A program made the translations under genes and the position numbers. DNA of 6,074 nucleotides, from NCBI GenBank assembly GCA_016193195.1, contig JACPSQ010000108.1, positions 1-6,074 of the forward strand. Reading direction: 5' to 3'. How positions within the stretch are numbered: position 1 is the stretch's first letter; every line of letters starts with the position of its first letter. This DNA is from Candidatus Omnitrophota bacterium (lineage in GTDB: Bacteria > Omnitrophota > Gorgyraeia > Aquiviventales > Aquiviventaceae). The notes below the pieces were generated by a model. It made no database searches. It was given only the letters and a program-made list of their open reading frames with translations, and was not told the DNA's origin. This document shows positions 6,032-6,074 of the stretch, piece after piece.

Positions 6032-6064
6032 TTGCTTCGGACTTCGGACTATGGACTACGGACT
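6032..6064 (-). repeat. Inverted copy of the heptad repeat, forming a large palindrome
   Basis: The plus strand reads TCGGACT, TCGGACT, ATGGACT, ACGGACT at 6037-6064, which is four heptads of the same family in reverse orientation. Together with TTGCT at 6032-6036 this arm can pair with the end of the second direct unit (AGCAA at 6016-6020 and heptads before it) around an 11-base loop at 6021-6031. The inner stem, 6009-6020 with 6032-6043, has 11 of 12 pairs. The window ends in GCTAC (6070-6074), the reverse complement of the end of a unit, so another inverted unit probably starts at the edge. No T-tract follows the stem, so it does not look like a classical intrinsic terminator. Confidence 0.8.
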
Positions 6065-6074
6065 CAACTGCTAC

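Noticed and set aside
6009..6043. Intrinsic terminator after fabH
   Set aside because: The stem is followed by mixed sequence (TCGGACTATGG) without a T-tract, and fatty acid genes would be expected to continue downstream.
5952..6064. Possible CRISPR array
   Set aside because: The units are built of 7-base tandem heptads with no unique spacers of regular length, and one block is inverted.

Overview
The window is a compact, GC-rich (by eye about 60% G+C) bacterial housekeeping locus. One fragment of a gene lies on the minus strand at the left edge: rpmB, the start of ribosomal protein L28. Seven genes then run head to tail on the plus strand: recG, rsmD, coaD, a DUF177/YceD gene, rpmF, plsX and fabH. 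A block of short heptanucleotide repeats fills the right edge. All seven plus-strand genes look intact, and gaps between them are 24 bases or less. coaD/DUF177 and plsX/fabH overlap by ATGA, which suggests a single transcript with translational coupling.

Layout: 1-83 is the first 27 codons of rpmB (minus). 84-150 is a tight divergent region; the best promoter seen there is a minus-strand promoter for rpmB lying inside the first codons of recG. 115/136-2205 is recG, 2219-2779 rsmD, and 2781-2805 a perfect AT-rich hairpin holding the coaD ribosome-binding site and start codon. 2804-3283 is coaD, 3280-3714 DUF177, 3717-3917 rpmF, 3931-4947 plsX and 4944-5948 fabH. 5952-6074 is the heptad repeat, part direct and part inverted, and it probably continues past the edge.

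Functionally the operon joins DNA repair (RecG), ribosome biogenesis (RsmD on 16S rRNA, DUF177 linked to 23S rRNA, L32 as a structural protein), coenzyme A synthesis (CoaD) and the entry to membrane lipid synthesis (PlsX making acyl-phosphate from acyl-ACP, FabH starting type II fatty acid synthesis from acetyl-CoA and malonyl-ACP). The DUF177-rpmF-plsX-fabH segment matches the well-known E. coli yceD-rpmF-plsX-fabH order. fabD, fabG and acpP would be expected beyond the repeats, but that is inference.

The organism is a bacterium with type II fatty acid synthesis. The L28 variant with a Lys-Lys-Glu-Gly-Gly stretch near residue 25, the FabH wording and the heptad repeats recall uncultured lineages such as Omnitrophota or NC10/Nitrospirota. 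This is a low-confidence guess from memory. I see no mobile element, defence system, CRISPR array, tRNA or rRNA. The most unusual items are non-coding: the coaD initiation hairpin and the heptad palindrome after fabH.
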